A stretch of 64,000 bases of DNA, taken from the NCBI RefSeq assembly GCF_900187605.1, contig NZ_FYEA01000004.1, forward strand, positions 124,001-188,000, in the 5' to 3' direction. The position numbers and the translations under genes were made by a program. The DNA comes from Pseudomonas sp. Irchel 3H7 (GTDB lineage Bacteria > Pseudomonadota > Gammaproteobacteria > Pseudomonadales > Pseudomonadaceae). How positions within the stretch are numbered: the first letter of the stretch is position 1; each line of letters opens with the position of its first letter. The notes below the pieces were generated by a model. It was not told the DNA's origin, ran no database searches, and saw only the letters and a list, made by a program, of their open reading frames with translations. Of the stretch, positions 53,584-64,000 are shown piece after piece.

Positions 53584-54480
53584 TTAACCTCTTGGATGGT
53601 GTTTGGCGTGCAGATCCTGCAATCGAGCGCGGGCGACGTGAGTGTAGATCTGCGTGGTGGACAGGTCGCTGTGGCCGAGCAGCATCTGCACCACGCGCAA
53701 ATCCGCGCCGTGGTTGAGCAGGTGCGTGGCAAACGCGTGACGCAAGGTGTGCGGCGACAACGACTTGCCGATGCCCGCGACCTTGGCCTGATGCTTGATC
53801 CGGTGCCAGAAGGTCTGGCGGGTCATCTGCTCGCCGCGCTGACTGGGGAACAGCACATCACTTGGCCGGCCGCCAAGCAGTTCGCCACGGCCATCACGCA
53901 TATAACGCTCGATCCAGACAATCGCCTCCTCGCCCATCGGCACCAGCCGCTCCTTGCTGCCCTTGCCCATCACTCGCAACACGCCCTGGCGCAAATTGAC
54001 CTGCTCCAGCGTCAGACTGACCAGTTCCGTCACCCGCAAACCGCATGCGTACAGCACTTCAAGCATGGCGCGGTCACGCTGGCCGATCGCTTCGCTCAGA
54101 TCCGGTGCTTTGAGCAGGGCTTCGACGTCGGCTTCCGACAGGGACTTAGGCAACGGCCTACCGAGTTGCGGCATGTCGACGCGCAACGTCGGGTCGACGC
54201 TGATCAGCTTTTCCCGCAGCAGATAGCGATAAAAGCCACGCACCCCGGAGAGGAATCTGGCTGTGGAGCGCGGCTTGTAGTTCTGCTCCAATCGCCAGGC
54301 CAAATGATCGAGGATCAGCTCGCGACCGGCGTTGATCAGCTGCAGATTTTTCTCCTGCAACCAGCCATTGAACAGCGCCAGGTCGCTGCGATAAGCGCCG
54401 CGGGTATTATCGGACAGGCCTTTCTCCAGCCATAGAGCGTCGAGGAATTGGTCAATCAGCGGATGGTCGATGGCAGGCAT
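53584..54480 (-). CDS. xerD: Site-specific tyrosine recombinase XerD
   Basis: A 298-residue recombinase that resolves chromosome dimers at dif with XerC, under FtsK control. An N-terminal SAM-like core-binding domain (about 5-90) is followed by the catalytic domain with Arg (ACGLRVTELVSLT), the HTLRHAFATHLLNHG box, LLGHSDLSTTQIY and the nucleophilic Tyr in IYTH. The length is normal. It sits upstream of dsbC, as in P. aeruginosa. Confidence 0.95.
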   Translation of the reverse strand: MPAIDHPLIDQFLDALWLEKGLSDNTRGAYRSDLALFNGWLQEKNLQLINAGRELILDHLAWRLEQNYKPRSTARFLSGVRGFYRYLLREKLISVDPTLRVDMPQLGRPLPKSLSEADVEALLKAPDLSEAIGQRDRAMLEVLYACGLRVTELVSLTLEQVNLRQGVLRVMGKGSKERLVPMGEEAIVWIERYMRDGRGELLGGRPSDVLFPSQRGEQMTRQTFWHRIKHQAKVAGIGKSLSPHTLRHAFATHLLNHGADLRVVQMLLGHSDLSTTQIYTHVARARLQDLHAKHHPRG

Positions 54481-54588
54481 GGGCGCTCAAGACACACAGC
54501 CTCATGGACTGTGCGCAAATGTAGAGTGAACTGTAGGAATGGGCGCTAGTCTTTCATAGCCGGCTAATTCAAGGAACAGGGAGCATCA

Positions 54589-56397
54589 ATGAACGAGCAG
54601 CAAATTCTCTTGGCGTTTGGCGGGATCGGCGCAGCGGCGCTGGGTTGCCAATGGCTGGCTTGGCGCCTGAAGCTGCCGGCGATTCTGTTTCTGTTGCTGA
54701 CCGGCATTCTGGTCGGCCCGGTGCTCGGCTGGCTCGATCCGCAGGAAATGTTCGGGCCGCTGCTGATGCCGTTGGTGTCGCTGGCGGTGGCGCTGATTCT
54801 GTTCGAAGGTAGCCTGACCCTGCACCTGTCGGAGTGGAAAGAGATCGGCAGTGTGGTTCATCGCCTGGTGACCATCGGTGCGATTTCGACCTGGATCGTC
54901 ATCGCCGTCGCCACACACTTCCTGCTCGGCTTCGACTGGATGCTGGCCATCCTGTTCGGCAGCCTGACGCTGGTCACCGGCCCGACCGTGATTGTGCCGA
55001 TGCTGCGCGTGGTGCGACCGAAAGCCTCGATCGCCAACATTCTGCGCTGGGAAGGCATCGTCATCGACCCGATCGGCGCCCTCCTCGCTGTGGTGGTCTA
55101 CAGCTTCATCATTGCCAGCGCTGAAGGGCATGGCCTCAAGCAGAGTCTGTTCACCTTTGGCGGCGTGATTCTCTGCGGCGCGGTGTTCGGCGTTGTCGGT
55201 GGCTGGCTGCTCGGTACGGTGATTCGCCGGCAATGGCTGCCGGAGTATCTGCATAACCTCGCTTCGCTGGCAGCGGTGCTGGGGATTTTCATTGCTTCGA
55301 ACACCGTGATGCACGAGTCGGGACTGTTGGCGGTGACATTGATGGGCATGTGGCTGGCGAACATGAAGGGCGTGGATGTACGGCACATCCTGCACTTCAA
55401 GGAAAACCTCAGCGTGCTGCTGATTTCCGGGTTGTTCATTCTGTTGGCGGCGCGCCTGGATCTGTATGCCCTGATCGGACTGGGGCCGCTGGTGCTGATT
55501 CTGCTGTTGGTGATTCAGTTAATCGCCCGGCCGCTGAACGTGCTGCTGAGCACTGCCGGATCCAGCCTGAGCTGGCGAGAGCGAGCGCTATTGTGCTGGA
55601 TTGCGCCACGCGGGATCGTTGCGGCGGCGGTTTCGGCGATTTTTGCGATTCGCCTGCATGAGGCCGGTCACGAGGGCGCGTTACTGCTGGTGCCGCTGAC
55701 GTTTGCGGTGATTATCGGCACCGTTGTGCTGCAGAGCGCGACCGCACGACCGCTGGCACGCTTGCTGAAAGTCGCGGAACCCGCGCCGAGCGGCTTCCTG
55801 ATTGTCGGCGCGAACGGCCCGGCGCGGGAGTTGGGCAAATCGCTGCAGCAACTGGGCAGCCGCGTGCTGCTGACCGATTCGAGCTGGGAGAATATTCGTG
55901 CGGCGCGCATGGAAGGGTTGCCGACGTACTTTGGCAATCCGGCCTCGCAACATGCCGATGCGCATCTGGATCTGGTCGGGCTGGGGCATCTGCTGGCGCT
56001 GTCGCCGTCAGGCGAACTCAATACTCTGGCGGCGATGCGGTTCCGTCATGACTTTGGGCATCAGCGTTTGTTCGGTCTGGCCAGCGGTCATGAGAGTCGG
56101 CGCAGCGATAAACATCGGGCGAGTCTGGAACATCGAGGCAATCAGTTGGGCAGCGAGGCGTTTACTTACGCGAAGCTGGCCAGTCAGATGGGTCAGGGGG
56201 CTGAGCTGTACAGCACGACGCTGACAGATGGTTTCGGATGGGAGGATTACCGCGCACTGCATGGCAATCGCGCCACGTTGTTGTTCATGCGTGATGACAG
56301 CGGCTGGGTGCATGTGGTGACGCCGGAGACGGCGGTAAAGCCTGGGGCGGGATGGACGCTTCTGGCGTTGATTCAGCCTGAGGCCAGCGGCGCCTGA
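54589..56397 (+). CDS. CPA1-type Na+/H+ antiporter with C-terminal regulatory domain
   Basis: A 602-residue inner-membrane protein. About 12 transmembrane helices span residues 1-390, with ion-path segments VTGPTVIVPM and EGIVIDPIGALLAV. A Rossmann-like (TrkA-N type) domain opens at about 395 (SGFLIVGANGPARELGKSL) and another soluble part runs to 602. It likely exchanges Na+ or K+ for H+ under nucleotide control. It is divergent from xerD; a homologue holds this position in P. aeruginosa (from memory). Confidence 0.9.
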   Translation: MNEQQILLAFGGIGAAALGCQWLAWRLKLPAILFLLLTGILVGPVLGWLDPQEMFGPLLMPLVSLAVALILFEGSLTLHLSEWKEIGSVVHRLVTIGAISTWIVIAVATHFLLGFDWMLAILFGSLTLVTGPTVIVPMLRVVRPKASIANILRWEGIVIDPIGALLAVVVYSFIIASAEGHGLKQSLFTFGGVILCGAVFGVVGGWLLGTVIRRQWLPEYLHNLASLAAVLGIFIASNTVMHESGLLAVTLMGMWLANMKGVDVRHILHFKENLSVLLISGLFILLAARLDLYALIGLGPLVLILLLVIQLIARPLNVLLSTAGSSLSWRERALLCWIAPRGIVAAAVSAIFAIRLHEAGHEGALLLVPLTFAVIIGTVVLQSATARPLARLLKVAEPAPSGFLIVGANGPARELGKSLQQLGSRVLLTDSSWENIRAARMEGLPTYFGNPASQHADAHLDLVGLGHLLALSPSGELNTLAAMRFRHDFGHQRLFGLASGHESRRSDKHRASLEHRGNQLGSEAFTYAKLASQMGQGAELYSTTLTDGFGWEDYRALHGNRATLLFMRDDSGWVHVVTPETAVKPGAGWTLLALIQPEASGA

Positions 56398-56404
56398 GCT
56401 GACG

Positions 56405-56499
56405 CCTTCGCGAGCAGGCTCGCTCCCACAGTGATCGGGGTGAACACAACATTTGTGTCCGGCAAAGAACCTGTGGGAGCGAGCCTGCTCGCGGATGGC
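56405..56499. repeat. Inside-out palindromic repeat, TGTGGGAGCGAGC family
   Basis: ttcgcgagcaggctcgctcc at the left and ctgtgggagcgagcctgctc at the right. It lies between the convergent antiporter and thioesterase genes. Confidence 0.85.
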
Positions 56500-56515
56500 G
56501 CGACTCGATATCAGA

Positions 56516-56929
56516 TCAGGCCGCAAAACCCGGCAGCACCGGCACCGGCCGCTTGTCATCATCAATGGCAACAAAGCTGAACTGCCCATGAATCGCCTTC
56601 TCGCGGCCATCGCAGCTCATGCTCTCGACAAACACTTCCACCTCAACCTTGAGGCTGGTATTGCCGACTTTGATCACCTTCCCGACCAGTTCAACGATGG
56701 AGCCGGCCGGGATCGCGTGGTTGAAGTCGATACGGTCGGTGGACACGGTCACCAGTGGCAAGCGGCAGAAGCGTGTGGCGGTAATGAACGACACCTCATC
56801 CATCCACGCCAGCGCAGTGCCGCCGAACAGGGTGTTGTGGTGGTTGGTGGTCGGCGGGAAGACAGCCTTGGTTACGCGAGTCACCGAGAGTTCGGTGCGG
56901 CGCTGGATTTCCTGGTCGCGGGTGGTCAT
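56516..56929 (-). CDS. Acyl-CoA thioesterase, hotdog fold
   Basis: A 137-residue YciA/BACH-type thioesterase that hydrolyses acyl-CoA in the cytosol. The active-site region NHHNTLFGGTALAWMDEV carries the Asp/Asn catalytic residues, and TDRIDFNHAIPAGSIVELVG follows. The start MTTRDQEIQRR at 56929 is family-like; 11 codons precede it. It is transcribed alone. Confidence 0.9.
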   Translation of the reverse strand: MTTRDQEIQRRTELSVTRVTKAVFPPTTNHHNTLFGGTALAWMDEVSFITATRFCRLPLVTVSTDRIDFNHAIPAGSIVELVGKVIKVGNTSLKVEVEVFVESMSCDGREKAIHGQFSFVAIDDDKRPVPVLPGFAA

Positions 56930-56965
56930 GAAATAGACTCGATATCTGGCTTCCGAATACAAGCA

Positions 56966-57000
56966 AGATCAAAAGATCGCAGCCTTCGGCAGCTCCTACA
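56966..57000. repeat. Single half-repeat, GTAGGAGCTGCCGAAGG family
   Basis: One arm only (aagatcaaaagatcgcagcc, ending cagctcctaca), upstream of the thioesterase gene and next to the rplS terminator. Confidence 0.75.
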
Positions 57001-57028
57001 GGATGGGGGCAGTTTTATTGCGGGCAAC

Positions 57029-57057
57029 AAAAAAGCAGCCCGTAGGCTGCTTTTTTC
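57029..57057 (-). terminator. Terminator of the rpsP-rplS operon
   Basis: AAAAAAGCAGCC/GGCTGCTTTTTT with a short loop, 17 bp after the rplS stop; a strong stem and T run. Confidence 0.95.
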
Positions 57058-57074
57058 TGCATCGGAAGCTGGAC

Positions 57075-57425
57075 TTAAGCCAGTTTTTCCTTGATGCGAG
57101 CTGCTTTACCCGACAGGTCGCGCAGGTAGTACAGCTTGGCTTTACGTACGTCACCGCGACGTTTAACAGCCATGCTGTCGATCTGCGGGGAGTAGGTCTG
57201 GAAAGTACGTTCTACGCCAACACCGTTGGAGATTTTACGAACGGTGAACGCACTGTTCACGCCGCGGTTACGCTTGGCGATTACAACGCCTTCGAACGCT
57301 TGCAGACGGGAACGATCACCTTCCTTCACTTTCACCTGAACGACAATAGTGTCGCCTGGGGCGAAGGTAGGGATTTCTTTGGTCATCTGCTCTGCTTCGA
57401 GTGCAAGGATGATTTTGTTGGTCAT
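57075..57425 (-). CDS. rplS: 50S ribosomal protein L19
   Basis: A 116-residue protein of the large subunit at the 30S-50S interface. [35 protein letters not shown] and [20 protein letters not shown] segments are typical. It is the last gene of the rpsP-rimM-trmD-rplS operon, and a strong terminator follows. Confidence 0.97.
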
Positions 57426-57470
57426 GCTGTGCTCCTAAGGTAAATCGTTCGATCTACCATCGATACGTTG

Positions 57471-58223
57471 TTAACTATCGTCCCGCTCGCGGATGTATTC
57501 CTCGAGCAGCTTCTTCTCTTCTCCAGAAAGCGAGCGGCTTTCCAGAAGATCGGCGCGTCGTTCAAAGGTCCTACCAAGGGACTGCTGTAAACGCCAACGC
57601 CGGATATGCGCGTGATTGCCACTCAGCAACACGTCGGGAACACGCTGATCCGCATACACCTCAGGTCGGGTGTAGTGCGGGCAATCCAGCAGACCATCCG
57701 TAAAGGAATCTTCCTCAGCGGAATCCGCATGCCCTAAAGCTCCAGGCAGCAGTCGTGTAACCGCATCGATCAGGACCATCGCCGGCAGCTCGCCGCCAGA
57801 CAGTACATAGTCGCCAATCGACCACTCTTCATCGACATGAGCCTCAATAAAGCGCTCGTCAATGCCTTCATAACGGCCGGCAATCAGGATCAATGCATCC
57901 GATTGTGCCAGCTCGCGTACCGCCGACTGATTCAGTTGACGGCCTTGGGGGGACAGGTAAATCACCTTCGCCGCCTCCCCGGCTGCTGCCTTGGCCTGAA
58001 CCAGAGCATCTTCCAGGGGCTTGATCTTCATCACCATGCCCGGACCACCGCCAAACGGGCGATCGTCCACAGTGTGATGCCGATCCGTCGTGTAATCCCG
58101 CGGGTTCCAACAGGTCAGCTGCAAGAGCCCCTGTTTGACCGCTCGACTGGTGATGCCGTAGTCGCCGATGGCGGAAAACATCTCGGGAAACAAACTGATC
58201 ACTTCTACGCGCAAGTTAGCCAC
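57471..58223 (-). CDS. trmD: tRNA (guanine-N1)-methyltransferase
   Basis: A 250-residue enzyme that methylates G37 of tRNAs to prevent frameshifting. The SPOUT trefoil-knot shows [23 protein letters not shown] and [14 protein letters not shown], with [11 protein letters not shown] near the start. A GTG at 58223, two bases after the rimM stop, gives the standard start (M)[14 protein letters not shown]; the seven codons before it overlap rimM. Confidence 0.95.
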   Translation of the reverse strand: MANLRVEVISLFPEMFSAIGDYGITSRAVKQGLLQLTCWNPRDYTTDRHHTVDDRPFGGGPGMVMKIKPLEDALVQAKAAAGEAAKVIYLSPQGRQLNQSAVRELAQSDALILIAGRYEGIDERFIEAHVDEEWSIGDYVLSGGELPAMVLIDAVTRLLPGALGHADSAEEDSFTDGLLDCPHYTRPEVYADQRVPDVLLSGNHAHIRRWRLQQSLGRTFERRADLLESRSLSGEEKKLLEEYIRERDDS

Positions 58224-58225
58224 GC

Positions 58226-58762
58226 TTAGAAGTCCGCGTCCCAATCCACCTTCATCTCGCCCGCGGCCAAGTCAACGGCCAACACACATTGCGCCGTGTA
58301 GGGCAACAAGCGTTCGCGATCATCCAGGCTGCCAGCGCAAGGCTTGACTACCATTACATCATTGGCGCCGGTTTCCAGAAGATGATCGACTTTCCCGAGC
58401 ATTTGCCCCAGTTGATCGATAACCTTCAGACCTTCCAGCTGGTACCAGTAGTACTCGCCGTCGGTCAATTCAGGGAACAGGTTGCGCGGCACGCAGATCT
58501 CATAACCGGCCAGAAGACGAGCTTCTTCACGATCATCAAGACCCTTGAGCTTTGCGACCAGGAACTTATCGCTCCCGCGTCCACTGACCAGCTCGACCTG
58601 TTTGACATTGCCTTCACGCTTGAGCGTCCAGGTTTTGTACTGCAACAGGTTTTCAGTCGGATCAGTAAAGGAATAAACCTTCACTTCGCCGCGAACGCCA
58701 TGAACAGAATAAATTTTGCCAATAACGATCAAATCATCGGCAACAGCAGGCGTCGCGTTCAT
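58226..58762 (-). CDS. rimM: Ribosome maturation factor RimM
   Basis: A 178-residue factor needed for 16S 3' domain processing of the 30S subunit. The N-terminal RimM barrel shows [18 protein letters not shown]; the C-terminal PRC-barrel shows [14 protein letters not shown] and [14 protein letters not shown]. It is 5 bp after rpsP and 2 bp before trmD. Confidence 0.96.
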   Translation of the reverse strand: MNATPAVADDLIVIGKIYSVHGVRGEVKVYSFTDPTENLLQYKTWTLKREGNVKQVELVSGRGSDKFLVAKLKGLDDREEARLLAGYEICVPRNLFPELTDGEYYWYQLEGLKVIDQLGQMLGKVDHLLETGANDVMVVKPCAGSLDDRERLLPYTAQCVLAVDLAAGEMKVDWDADF

Positions 58763-58767
58763 ATTGC

Positions 58768-59019
58768 TCAGGCCGCAGCCTTTGCAGATTCCTTCAGCAA
58801 CTGAGCAACACGCTCAGAAGGCTGTGCACCAACGCTCAGCCAGTAGGCTACGCGCTCTTGGTTCACGGACAGACGGATTTCCTGACCACGGGCAACAGGG
58901 TTGAAGAAACCAACCTGTTCTTTGTGGGAGCCGTCACGCGGGTTACGCGAGTCGGTTACGGTCAGGTGGTAAAACGGGCGCTTTTTGGAGCCGCCAAGGG
59001 CAAGACGGATTGTTAGCAT
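58768..59019 (-). CDS. rpsP: 30S ribosomal protein S16
   Basis: An 83-residue small-subunit protein ([29 protein letters not shown], and [11 protein letters not shown] near the end). It is the first gene of the operon; its promoter is in the gap toward ffh. Confidence 0.96.
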   Translation of the reverse strand: MLTIRLALGGSKKRPFYHLTVTDSRNPRDGSHKEQVGFFNPVARGQEIRLSVNQERVAYWLSVGAQPSERVAQLLKESAKAAA

Positions 59020-59330
59020 GTGAACATCGTTCCTGTAGTCGGTGCTGCAAATCTAAATGCACAGCGGGCATGGGTGCCCGAAAGGCCGCATATTCTAAGG
59101 AATATCCGGACTTTTGCAAATGACTTTTTCCGGCGCCTATGGCATGCCGTGCAGATCTGCATATAGAGCCGTCGATGAAAACGGCCAGTCAGCTCCCGCC
59201 GAGTGCGGGTTTGCTGTTGATCCTGCGTCCTTGCAGGGTCTGCGCCGGTGCGACGACCGGCGAAGTCTTGGTGTCCTGTCTCACCCGTTTCGCTCATTTT
59301 TGGCGAGCAGAATGGGTGAGACGGGACACC
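59020..59330. other. Gap between ffh and rpsP with a long hairpin
   Basis: 311 bp without a supportable gene. At 59270-59330 a 17-bp stem (one mismatch; arms ggtgtcctgtctcaccc and gggtgagacgggacacc) abuts the ffh stop codon directly. It has no T run on the minus strand. The rpsP-proximal part (59020-59110, gaatatccggac and flanking AT-rich bases) should contain the operon promoter. Confidence 0.6.
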
Positions 59331-60707
<1,377 letters not shown>

Positions 60708-60917
60708 TGCGCGATCCTTTCAGGCCCTGTGTAGACCGGGATAATGGCGGCCCAGACCGGAATCAACATGTGCTCGGCGAGCCTGCGGCGTGGGCAGGTC
60801 GCGGATTATAGCGAAGACTGCGGCTGGCGGACACCTCGCTGTCAGCTTCCTGAGTCTTTCGTGCGATGGCGGTTCTATGCCAAACTCAGCCCCTTTCGGG
60901 CTTGCCTAACAGGATTT

Positions 60918-61730
60918 ATGCTCCCCTTGTCACCCAGTTTGCTGACCACCCTCGCCGCCGCCCTTCTATATGCCGCTGCGACCCTTTATCAGAGCACCCG
61001 CTTGGCCACTGGCGCCAAGGCGAACAAGCGCCTGTTGGTTAGCCTCGGCGCCTTCGCCGTGGTGGCCCACGCCGCCAGCCTGCTCACGCATTTGCTGACC
61101 CCGATCGGTCTGGGCCTGGATTTTTTCAGCGCCTCCAGCCTGATTGCCGCGGCGGTCATCGCGCTGACGCTGATCGCCTGCTCGCGGATCCCCGTGGAAA
61201 ACCTGCTGGTGCTGCTGTTCCCGCTCGGCGCCATCACCGTACTGCTGGCGCAATTCGCGCCGACCGGTACGGTGCAGATCATCGATGAAGAGCCGGGCAT
61301 CCTCGCGCACATTCTGTTGTCGATCCTTGCGTACGGCATGTTCACCATCGCGGTGTTCCAGGCCTTGCTGCTACTGGTGCAAGACCACCAGCTCAAGCAC
61401 AAGCACCCGTCCGGGCTGATCAAGAACTTCCCGCCGCTGCAAACCATGGAAAGCCTGCTGTTCGGCTTCCTCTGGGCCGGCTGGACGCTGCTGTCGCTGT
61501 CGCTGATCTCCGGCTGGCTGTTCGTCGAGAACCTGTTCGCCCAGCATCTGGTGCACAAGACCCTGCTGGCGTGCCTGGCCTGGATCGTGTTCAGCGTGCT
61601 GCTGTGGGGCCGCAACCGTCTCGGCTGGCGCGGTCACAAGGCGATTCGCTGGACCCTCGCCGGTTTCTGCCTGCTGATGTTGGCGTATTTCGGCAGCAAA
61701 CTGGTTCGTGAATACATCCTGCACATCTGA
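60918..61730 (+). CDS. CcsA/YpjD-like inner-membrane protein
   Basis: A 270-residue integral membrane protein with about eight helices, of the cytochrome c assembly (CcsA/CcmC-related) family, like YpjD. Conserved features include HILLSILAYGMFTIAVFQALL and SGWLFVENLFAQHLVHKT, with His residues placed as in heme-handling relatives. The role in Pseudomonas is not established. The ATG at 60918 has AGGA upstream; 58 open codons precede it without support. The CorC-family gene follows 12 bp later. Confidence 0.88.
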   Translation: MLPLSPSLLTTLAAALLYAAATLYQSTRLATGAKANKRLLVSLGAFAVVAHAASLLTHLLTPIGLGLDFFSASSLIAAAVIALTLIACSRIPVENLLVLLFPLGAITVLLAQFAPTGTVQIIDEEPGILAHILLSILAYGMFTIAVFQALLLLVQDHQLKHKHPSGLIKNFPPLQTMESLLFGFLWAGWTLLSLSLISGWLFVENLFAQHLVHKTLLACLAWIVFSVLLWGRNRLGWRGHKAIRWTLAGFCLLMLAYFGSKLVREYILHI

Positions 61731-61742
61731 CGGGCGGCATAA

Positions 61743-62984
61743 ATGGACGGTTTGCCCATAGGGCCGATGCTCGCGGTATTTGTCCTGCTGATTTTATGGT
61801 CAGGGCTGTTTACTGCCGTCGAAATCGCGCAACAGCAGCTGCTCGCGCAACGCACCGCCTCGCGCGCCAGCGATAAGCCGCTGGCGAAGTTGAGCTTCCC
61901 GCTCGACAGCCTGATTCTCTGCAACACCCTGTGCCGCGCACTTGCCGTGGCGATTGCGACGTTGCTGGCAATTTTCCTCTGCGAAGAAAACGGCCCATGG
62001 GCAGCCTGCCTGGGTGTTGGCGCAATACTGCTGGTGTTCGCCGATTATTTCCCGCGCAGCGTCGCCCAACGGTATCCGGATGCGGTGCTGGCATTTGGCA
62101 ATACCTTGTTGGCGGTGCCGCTGAAGATTATTTATCCGGTTGCCTGGCTGTTCAGCCGCGTCAGCGGATTGCTCATGCGCCCGTTTGCGCGCAAAACCCA
62201 AGTGGTGCAGCAGAGCGAAGACGATCTGCCTTCTGATCGTCACGATGATCCCGAGCATCCCGTTCACGCTCACCCGGTTTCCGGTATTCATGCGTTGGAC
62301 AACATCACGGTCAACGACATTCTGGTGCCACGCAGTGACGTCGACGGCATCAACCTCGACGATTCGATCGAAGAAATCATCGAACAACTGCGCCACAACA
62401 AGCGCACCCGCCTGCCGGTGTTTCACAGCGACATCAATCAGGTTGAAGCGGTGCTCAACACCCGGCAGATCCGCCATCTGCTGAACAACGCTGATCTGAC
62501 CCGCGAAGCCCTGCTGGCCGCCAGTTACGAACCGTACTTCGTGCCGGAAAGCACACCGTTGCAACTGCAGTTGCTGAACTTCCACAAGCAGCAACGGCGC
62601 TTGGGCATGGTGGTGGATGAGTACGGTGAAGTGCTCGGCATCGTGACACTGGAAGACATTCTCGAAGAAATCGTCGGCGAATTTGAGAGCGAGCACAGCC
62701 TGGATAACCCGCATATTCATCCGCAGACTGACGGGCGGATGGTGATTGATGGCACGGCTTCGATTCGCGAATTGAACAAATGTCTGGGTTGGCATTTGCC
62801 GAGTGATGGGCCGAAGACGCTGAACGGGTTGGTGACTGAGGCGCTGGAAACGATTCCGGCGAGTGCGGTTTGTTTGAAGATCGGGCGTTATCGACTGGAG
62901 ATTCTTGAGACTGAGGAGAACCGGGTGAGCAAAGTGCTGATCTGGCATACCTCGTCTGTGCCTGCTTTGGTGCCGGCCAGGTAA
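61743..62984 (+). CDS. HlyC/CorC-family (CNNM) transporter with CBS pair
   Basis: A 413-residue inner-membrane protein. A CNNM/DUF21 membrane region (about 8-165) is followed by a CBS pair (about 190-315; NDILVPRSDVDGINLD and VDEYGEVLGIVTLEDILEEIVGEF-type segments) and a CorC_HlyC domain (about 330-405). Relatives move or sense Mg2+ or Co2+. It follows the YpjD-like gene as part of a two-gene unit. The substrate is inferred from the family. Confidence 0.92.
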   Translation: MDGLPIGPMLAVFVLLILWSGLFTAVEIAQQQLLAQRTASRASDKPLAKLSFPLDSLILCNTLCRALAVAIATLLAIFLCEENGPWAACLGVGAILLVFADYFPRSVAQRYPDAVLAFGNTLLAVPLKIIYPVAWLFSRVSGLLMRPFARKTQVVQQSEDDLPSDRHDDPEHPVHAHPVSGIHALDNITVNDILVPRSDVDGINLDDSIEEIIEQLRHNKRTRLPVFHSDINQVEAVLNTRQIRHLLNNADLTREALLAASYEPYFVPESTPLQLQLLNFHKQQRRLGMVVDEYGEVLGIVTLEDILEEIVGEFESEHSLDNPHIHPQTDGRMVIDGTASIRELNKCLGWHLPSDGPKTLNGLVTEALETIPASAVCLKIGRYRLEILETEENRVSKVLIWHTSSVPALVPAR

Positions 62985-63035
62985 AAGATCAAAAGATCGC
63001 AGCCTTCGGCAGCTCCTACCCTGCGATCTTTTGCT
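62983..63035. repeat. Palindromic repeat, GTAGGAGCTGCCGAAGG family, collapsed
   Basis: One full arm (aaaagatcgcagccttcggc, then agctcctac) is followed directly by a shortened partner (cctgcgatcttttgc). The centre has been lost. It directly follows the CorC-family stop. Confidence 0.75.
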
Positions 63036-63252
63036 CTTGTTTGATCGTTAGCCCCCTTCCTATAATCAAATCAGCTTACCCAAGCCCCGCCAAACCGCGT
63101 GCTTACCCCGCACCCGACAGGTTTCGGCCATTTCATATGCAATCCGGCGACTGTTCCTACCTGAAACAGCGACCGCGCCTCATCCCACATCCCTGGGTGC
63201 TCGACCATAATAATTCGCTCCAACGGAGCTCATGACTGTCAGGGATCACCGC

Positions 63253-64000
63253 ATGACGACCAGTACCGCTTTCAGCGACACCGCGCCTGCCCAACCGACC
63301 AACTCCGCCACCCGCGTGGCGACGGCGAGTTTTATCGGCACCGCGATCGAGTTCTACGATTTCTACGTTTACGCCACCGCCGCCGCGCTGGTGATCGGGC
63401 CGGTATTCTTTCCGCAGACGTCCGGCACGGCGCAGATGCTCTCGGCGTTTCTTACTTTCGGCATCGCATTTCTGGCCCGACCGCTGGGCTCCGCGCTGTT
63501 CGGCCACTTCGGCGACCGTATCGGGCGCAAGTCGACACTGGTCGCATCCTTGCTGTTGATGGGCGTGTGTACGACGCTGATCGGCGTGCTGCCGGGTTAC
63601 GCCACGATTGGCGCGTGGGCACCGATTCTGCTGTGCGTGCTGCGCTTCGGGCAGGGGCTGGGATTGGGTGGCGAATGGGGCGGTGCCGCCCTGCTGGCCA
63701 CGGAAAACGCGCCGAAAGGCAAACGCGCGTGGTTCGGTATGTTTCCGCAGCTTGGTCCTTCGATTGGTTTTCTCGCGGCCAACGGCTTATTTCTAACCCT
63801 GGCCATGACTCTCGATGACGAGCAGTTCCGCAGTTGGGGCTGGCGGATTCCGTTTCTGCTCAGCGCAGCGCTGGTGATGGTCGGTCTTTATGTGCGATTG
63901 AAACTGCATGAAACACCGGTGTTCGCCAACGCCATCGCCCGTCAGGAACGGGTGAAGGTGCCGCTGGTCGAGCTGTTCAGCCAGTATTGGGCGCCGACAC
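63253..64000 (+). CDS. MFS transporter of the metabolite:H+ symporter type, partial
   Basis: The first 249 residues of a major-facilitator protein; the rest lies beyond the window. Helix 1 starts at ASFIGTAIEFYDFYVYATAA, typical of the ShiA/ProP-like metabolite:H+ symporters. The loop 2-3 signature GHFGDRIGRKSTL and GEWGGAALL segments are intact. The ATG at 63253 has AGGG 8-11 bases upstream; an in-frame ATG at 63232 is only 3 bases from GGAG and is less likely. The substrate is unknown. Confidence 0.88.
   Translation, partial: MTTSTAFSDTAPAQPTNSATRVATASFIGTAIEFYDFYVYATAAALVIGPVFFPQTSGTAQMLSAFLTFGIAFLARPLGSALFGHFGDRIGRKSTLVASLLLMGVCTTLIGVLPGYATIGAWAPILLCVLRFGQGLGLGGEWGGAALLATENAPKGKRAWFGMFPQLGPSIGFLAANGLFLTLAMTLDDEQFRSWGWRIPFLLSAALVMVGLYVRLKLHETPVFANAIARQERVKVPLVELFSQYWAPT

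Overview
The window reads as a core chromosomal segment of a fluorescens-group Pseudomonas. The GC content is high, the palindromic intergenic repeats are typical of that group, and the gene order follows the P. aeruginosa tract from tsaB-adk-ppc through lptF, lysS-prfB and wspR-A, then recJ, thrC-hom-dsbC-xerD, and finally rplS-trmD-rimM-rpsP/ffh. This synteny is recalled from knowledge and was not computed here.

Layout. 0-6.7 kb (minus strand): the start of an unidentified membrane protein, a PEP mutase/isocitrate lyase-family enzyme, a DUF72 protein, a small hypothetical protein, tsaB, adk and ppc. 6.8-12.6 kb: a small hypothetical protein, the envelope pair DUF4398 lipoprotein-lptF behind an AlgU-like promoter, a 113-bp tandem repeat that has duplicated part of the lptF terminator, a membrane protein, a lipoprotein hydrolase, a QEGLA/DUF1704 putative metallopeptidase and another lipoprotein. 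12.7-16.2 kb: a TetR regulator, lysS, and prfB with its programmed frameshift. 16.5-25 kb: the complete wspABCDEFR surface-sensing operon, which ends in a diguanylate cyclase. 25.3-36.4 kb: a TerB/DUF533 protein, then a polyamine-type catabolic cluster (LysR, aminobutyraldehyde dehydrogenase, YdcSTUV-like ABC importer, second aminobutyraldehyde dehydrogenase, APC permease). 36.4-39.0 kb: a small accessory island of lower GC, containing a ComF-like phosphoribosyltransferase coupled to a SLOG-like nucleotide-binding protein, a BRO-N protein and two tiny ORFs. 39.2-47 kb: opgD, an old-yellow-enzyme family reductase, recJ, yaeQ, a class III CoA transferase and a periplasmic TIGR02285-type protein. 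47.2-49.6 kb: a DUF3509 protein, a lone receiver domain and a kinase-less BvgS-like sensor, which look like the remains of a Roc/Sad-type signalling locus. 49.7-64 kb: thrC, hom, dsbC, xerD, a Na+/H+ antiporter, a thioesterase, the rpsP-rimM-trmD-rplS operon, ffh, a YpjD/CcsA-like membrane protein, a CorC/HlyC-family protein and the start of an MFS transporter.

Most of the window is ordinary housekeeping DNA. The parts least explained by known biology are the phosphoribosyltransferase/SLOG pair at 36.4-37.6 kb, the truncated sensor plus receiver at 47.7-49.6 kb, the terminator-containing tandem repeat at 8.87-9.21 kb, and a long hairpin abutting the ffh stop codon. No CRISPR array, tRNA, rRNA, insertion sequence or integrated prophage was seen.
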